From assembly GCF_027587175.1 (NCBI RefSeq), contig NZ_JAPCID010000001.1, forward strand, positions 62,001 through 126,000: 64,000 nucleotides of DNA. The letters are read 5' to 3'. Positions 61,824 to 64,000 of the stretch are shown here, piece by piece (within the stretch, counting starts at the first letter, position 1; each line of letters begins with the position of its first letter). This stretch comes from Solirubrobacter deserti. GTDB lineage: Bacteria > Actinomycetota > Thermoleophilia > Solirubrobacterales > Solirubrobacteraceae. The notes beneath the pieces were generated by a model. The model did not search any database. It was given only the letters and a program-made list of their open reading frames with translations, and was not told where the DNA came from. A program made the translations under genes and the position numbers.

Positions 61824-62819
61824 CTAGAACACGCTGTAGGCGCGGGCGACCTGCCGGAAGCGCGGCGTCTCGAACAGCAGGCCGAGCAGCGCGTCCTGCA
61901 GCTGCTCGCCGGCGCGGCGTGCGTCCATGAACGTGGACGAGCGCTTGGCGTCTTCGCGGCGCAGGCTCTTCAGGTGTGCGCGGCACTCGGGGTCGCCGAT
62001 GATTTCCAGGAAGTGGTCGTAGGCGCCCAGTGCGCGGGCGCCCGAATCGGCCGCGCCCGCGACGAGAAAGGCGTAGGCGAGGCGATCGGTCGCCGGTGCG
62101 CTGAACTGCTCGAACAGGAAGCGGGCCATGTCCGCCCGGCCGAAGGACTCGCACAGCAGCAGCGGCAGCAGGCCCGAAGCGAACAGCACCTTGCGCGAGT
62201 TGCGCAGCTTGGCGTTGCGCAGCCCCCAGCCCGAGCCGCCGCGCTCGCGCTCCTTGCCCGCGAAGTCGACGCAGATCGTGCGCCAGTAGCGGACGACGTC
62301 GTTGAGGAAGAAGCGCGGGACGGTCCGGTCCCGCACCCACTCGTTGACGTAGCCGCCGATCAACTCCCGCCGCACGCGGTCATACACGTCCGCGCCCGTC
62401 AGCGGCTGGGACTCGAGCAGCAGCAGGATCCGGCGCGTCAGGTTCTTGTTGTCGTCGCGGTCGAGCCCGATCCGGTCGATCAGGTGCCGCCAGCTTGCGG
62501 CCCGGCCGAACACGCCCTCGACGCCCGGCTCGACCCCGAGCGCGCGCGTGATCTCCGCCGTCCGCGACAGGCCGACCGTCTCGTCCTCGACCAGCAGCAG
62601 CCAGTCGTCGTCGGAGCCCTCGACCACCTCGTGCCGTCCCCACGAGCCCATCAGGCACAGCGCGCTGCCCGCCGGCAGCGCGATCTCGGCCACCGCCGCG
62701 CGGCGGCCCTCCAGTTCGGCCGCCGTCCTGGCGCGGGCGGCGGCCAGGTTGGGGAACTGCGCGCCCGTGTGGCGCCCGAGCTCCCTCAGCGCCTCGCCCG
62801 CGGCGAGGTCCGCCTTCAA
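61824..62819 (-). CDS. Nucleotidyltransferase-fold protein
   Basis: TTG 62819 follows the stop of the TIM-barrel gene by one base. The 331-residue protein has the polymerase-beta-fold start LPAGSALCLMGSWGRHEVVEG and then SDDDWLLLVED, giving the GS...DxD metal site, followed by a helical half (RRILLLLESQPLTG, NEWVRDRTVPRFFLNDVVRY, GLRNAKLRNSRKVLFASGLL). It is loosely like DUF294/GlnD-type transferases but lacks their CBS or ACT parts. The target is unknown: protein, RNA or a small molecule. It is translationally linked to a TIM-barrel gene. Confidence 0.75.
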   Translation of the reverse strand: MKADLAAGEALRELGRHTGAQFPNLAAARARTAAELEGRRAAVAEIALPAGSALCLMGSWGRHEVVEGSDDDWLLLVEDETVGLSRTAEITRALGVEPGVEGVFGRAASWRHLIDRIGLDRDDNKNLTRRILLLLESQPLTGADVYDRVRRELIGGYVNEWVRDRTVPRFFLNDVVRYWRTICVDFAGKERERGGSGWGLRNAKLRNSRKVLFASGLLPLLLCESFGRADMARFLFEQFSAPATDRLAYAFLVAGAADSGARALGAYDHFLEIIGDPECRAHLKSLRREDAKRSSTFMDARRAGEQLQDALLGLLFETPRFRQVARAYSVF

Positions 62820-62820
62820 C

Positions 62821-63513
62821 TCACACGGCCTCGAGAATCCAGGGCACGTCCACGCAGCGCTCGAGCACTTCGCAGAACAGCTCCTCGTGCGCGGCCGTGA
62901 GCGGCACGTGCTCGCACGCGGCCGTCACCGAGCTGACGTGTACGTGGGTGAGCCGCAGCCGGAACGCGTCCAGCAGCTCGTGACCCAGCGCCATCGTCGG
63001 ATCCAGCGACCAGACGTGCGCGACATCGAGGCAGAACCCGGCCTCCGGCAGCCGCTCGAACATCGCTCGAAGCTCCGCCACCGTCGTGCCCGCGCCCTTG
63101 CGCGCGTCCATGTTTTCAATGACGGCGCGGCGCCCCAGCGCGCGGTAGGCCGAGGGATCGGCCAGCGTGTCCGGGTGCAGGACGATCGCGTCCACCACCG
63201 GCGGCAGCTCGGACAGCGCGGCGGCCAGCGCACGGTCGCCCAACTCGAGGTGCTTGGTTGGCGCATGCACGCTGACGAAGCGGAACGGCAGCCACGGATC
63301 CTCGTCCAGGAAGGCCGCCAGACCCGGCAGCTCACGCTCGCTCAGCGCCGCCAGCTCCACCGCCGCACCTGAGAAGTCCCGCGCGGCCTCCACGAGCGCC
63401 GGCCAGTCCCCGCGCTGCTCGTGCAGCGCGCCCGTCGACAAGCCCGCACGCAGGTGGTTCGCCACCACTCCACGCGCGGAGGGCAAGGCGTACGGCGCGA
63501 CCAGGGACGTCAT
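62821..63513 (-). CDS. Xylose-isomerase-like TIM-barrel protein
   Basis: ATG 63513 (MTSLVAPYALPSARGVV) is chosen because it gives the first barrel strand. The 230-residue protein is a short member of the AP-endonuclease-2/xylose-isomerase superfamily: FRFVSVHAPTKHLELGD, VVDAIVLHPDT, VIENMDARKGAGTTVAEL, FCLDVAHVWSLDPTM and LTHVHVSSV hold the metal-binding His, Glu and Asp. It probably acts on a sugar or nucleic-acid-derived substrate. It sits just ahead of the nucleotidyltransferase gene. Confidence 0.85.
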   Translation of the reverse strand: MTSLVAPYALPSARGVVANHLRAGLSTGALHEQRGDWPALVEAARDFSGAAVELAALSERELPGLAAFLDEDPWLPFRFVSVHAPTKHLELGDRALAAALSELPPVVDAIVLHPDTLADPSAYRALGRRAVIENMDARKGAGTTVAELRAMFERLPEAGFCLDVAHVWSLDPTMALGHELLDAFRLRLTHVHVSSVTAACEHVPLTAAHEELFCEVLERCVDVPWILEAV

Positions 63514-63590
63514 TCCCAACACCCTACGGGTGCCCGCGGACGGACACCGGGCAAGCGCGGGCACATGTGATCGCTACCGTTTTCCTCACG

Positions 63591-64000
63591 ATGTATGAGC
63601 TGGATCGCCCCGTCAGCTGCTCGATCGGCCGCGCGATGGACATCCTCGGAGAGCGCTGGACGTTCCTCATCCTGCGCGAGGCGTTCTACGGCGTGCGCCG
63701 GTTCAGCGACATGCAGCGCAATCTCGGGATCGCGCGCAACATCCTGTCCACCCGCCTGCAGACGCTCGTCGCGCACGGCATCCTCGAGCGCCGCCTCTAC
63801 CAGGAGGAGCCGCCGCGCCACGACTACCGCCTGACCGAGGCGGGCCGTGATCTGTACCCCGCGATCGTCGCGCTGATGCGCTGGGGCGACCGCCACCTCT
63901 CTGGCGAGTGCCCGCCGGTCGTGCTGCGCCACAACACGTGCGGCCACGAGGCGGACCCGCTGCTCGTGTGCTCGCACTGCCACGAGGAGCTGGACCCGCA
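63591..64000 (+). CDS. HxlR-family transcriptional regulator (3' end outside window)
   Basis: ATG 63591 starts MYELDRPVSCSIGRAMDILG, with the family's conserved Cys before the winged helix; no stop occurs before the window end. The HTH region reads ERWTFLILREAFYGVRRFSD and NILSTRLQTLVAHGILERR, and DYRLTEAGRDLYPAIVALMRWGD is the dimer helix. The visible tail has CGHEADPLLVCSHCHEEL, a likely zinc-binding Cys/His set. HxlR regulators answer to aldehydes or redox stress. It is divergent from the TIM-barrel gene (77 bp). Confidence 0.9.
   Translation, partial: MYELDRPVSCSIGRAMDILGERWTFLILREAFYGVRRFSDMQRNLGIARNILSTRLQTLVAHGILERRLYQEEPPRHDYRLTEAGRDLYPAIVALMRWGDRHLSGECPPVVLRHNTCGHEADPLLVCSHCHEELDP

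Overview
The window is very GC-rich (roughly 70 percent or more by eye) with dense, often overlapping genes, frequent GTG and TTG starts, and gene content typical of Actinomycetota. Several features point to the class Thermoleophilia, order Solirubrobacterales (Solirubrobacter/Conexibacter-like): secreted proteins with Pro/Thr/Ser linkers and a shared C-terminal beta domain, cupredoxin-like secreted proteins, a PPOX/F420-type oxidoreductase, a SARP-AAA regulator and an IdeR-type iron box. This assignment is inference; no rRNA or tRNA gene is present to confirm it. No stretch longer than about 300 bases lacks a gene.

Layout. 1-5.4 kb: the end of a multidomain secreted protein with a copper-binding-like domain, a coiled-coil protein carrying the N-terminal motif seen on proteins linked to extracellular contractile injection systems, a second secreted cupredoxin, a NUDIX/PPOX divergent pair, and two decayed gene ends (TetR and SDR) that meet head to head. 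5.5-12.4 kb: a REP-doublet-like repeat, an AlkZ-like protein, a P-loop kinase, an amidohydrolase/amino-acid permease operon facing a TetR gene across a double palindrome, a secreted protein and a Crp-like regulator. 12.6-16.3 kb: a tightly coupled set of two esterases, an ATP-grasp ligase and a short MDR reductase. 16.3-18.9 kb: an ECF sigma factor with a putative partner, then a PASTA lipoprotein and an Ltp-repeat protein. 19-25.4 kb: a haloperoxidase-like hydrolase, then a nitrogen-scavenging operon (DUF1116, GntR, amidase, biuret-hydrolase-like enzyme, NCS2 permease). 25.4-28.8 kb: membrane and glycosyltransferase genes and an iron-regulated siderophore-interacting protein.

28.9-36 kb: a beta-propeller/RTX repeat protein, a GAF-PAS-PAS-GGDEF-EAL cyclic-di-GMP enzyme, then a leader RNA whose 5' half resembles a cyclic-di-GMP-I riboswitch in front of a secreted Pro/Ser-rich protein and an L,D-transpeptidase. 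36-47 kb: glycosyltransferases, an ABC-F ATPase, housekeeping enzymes (pyrophosphatase, MscL, trehalose-phosphatase), an ACT-RidA fusion, a glycosyltransferase interrupted in frame by a palindromic repeat, PolX and thioredoxin. 47-56 kb: a SARP regulator, two paralogous secreted proteins, a type-2 isoleucyl-tRNA synthetase and a PPK2. 56-61.7 kb: a minus-strand operon of a form-II CO-dehydrogenase-like molybdoenzyme with an extra small membrane-anchored protein and a MATE transporter. 61.7-64 kb: a hydrolase remnant, a TIM-barrel/nucleotidyltransferase pair and the start of an HxlR regulator.

The most interesting items are the possible c-di-GMP leader next to a c-di-GMP enzyme, the palindromic element kept in frame inside a glycosyltransferase, the contractile-injection-type N-terminal motif, the esterase/ATP-grasp cluster, the ACT-RidA fusion and the shortened molybdoenzyme operon. 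No CRISPR array, insertion sequence, prophage or complete known defence system was found.
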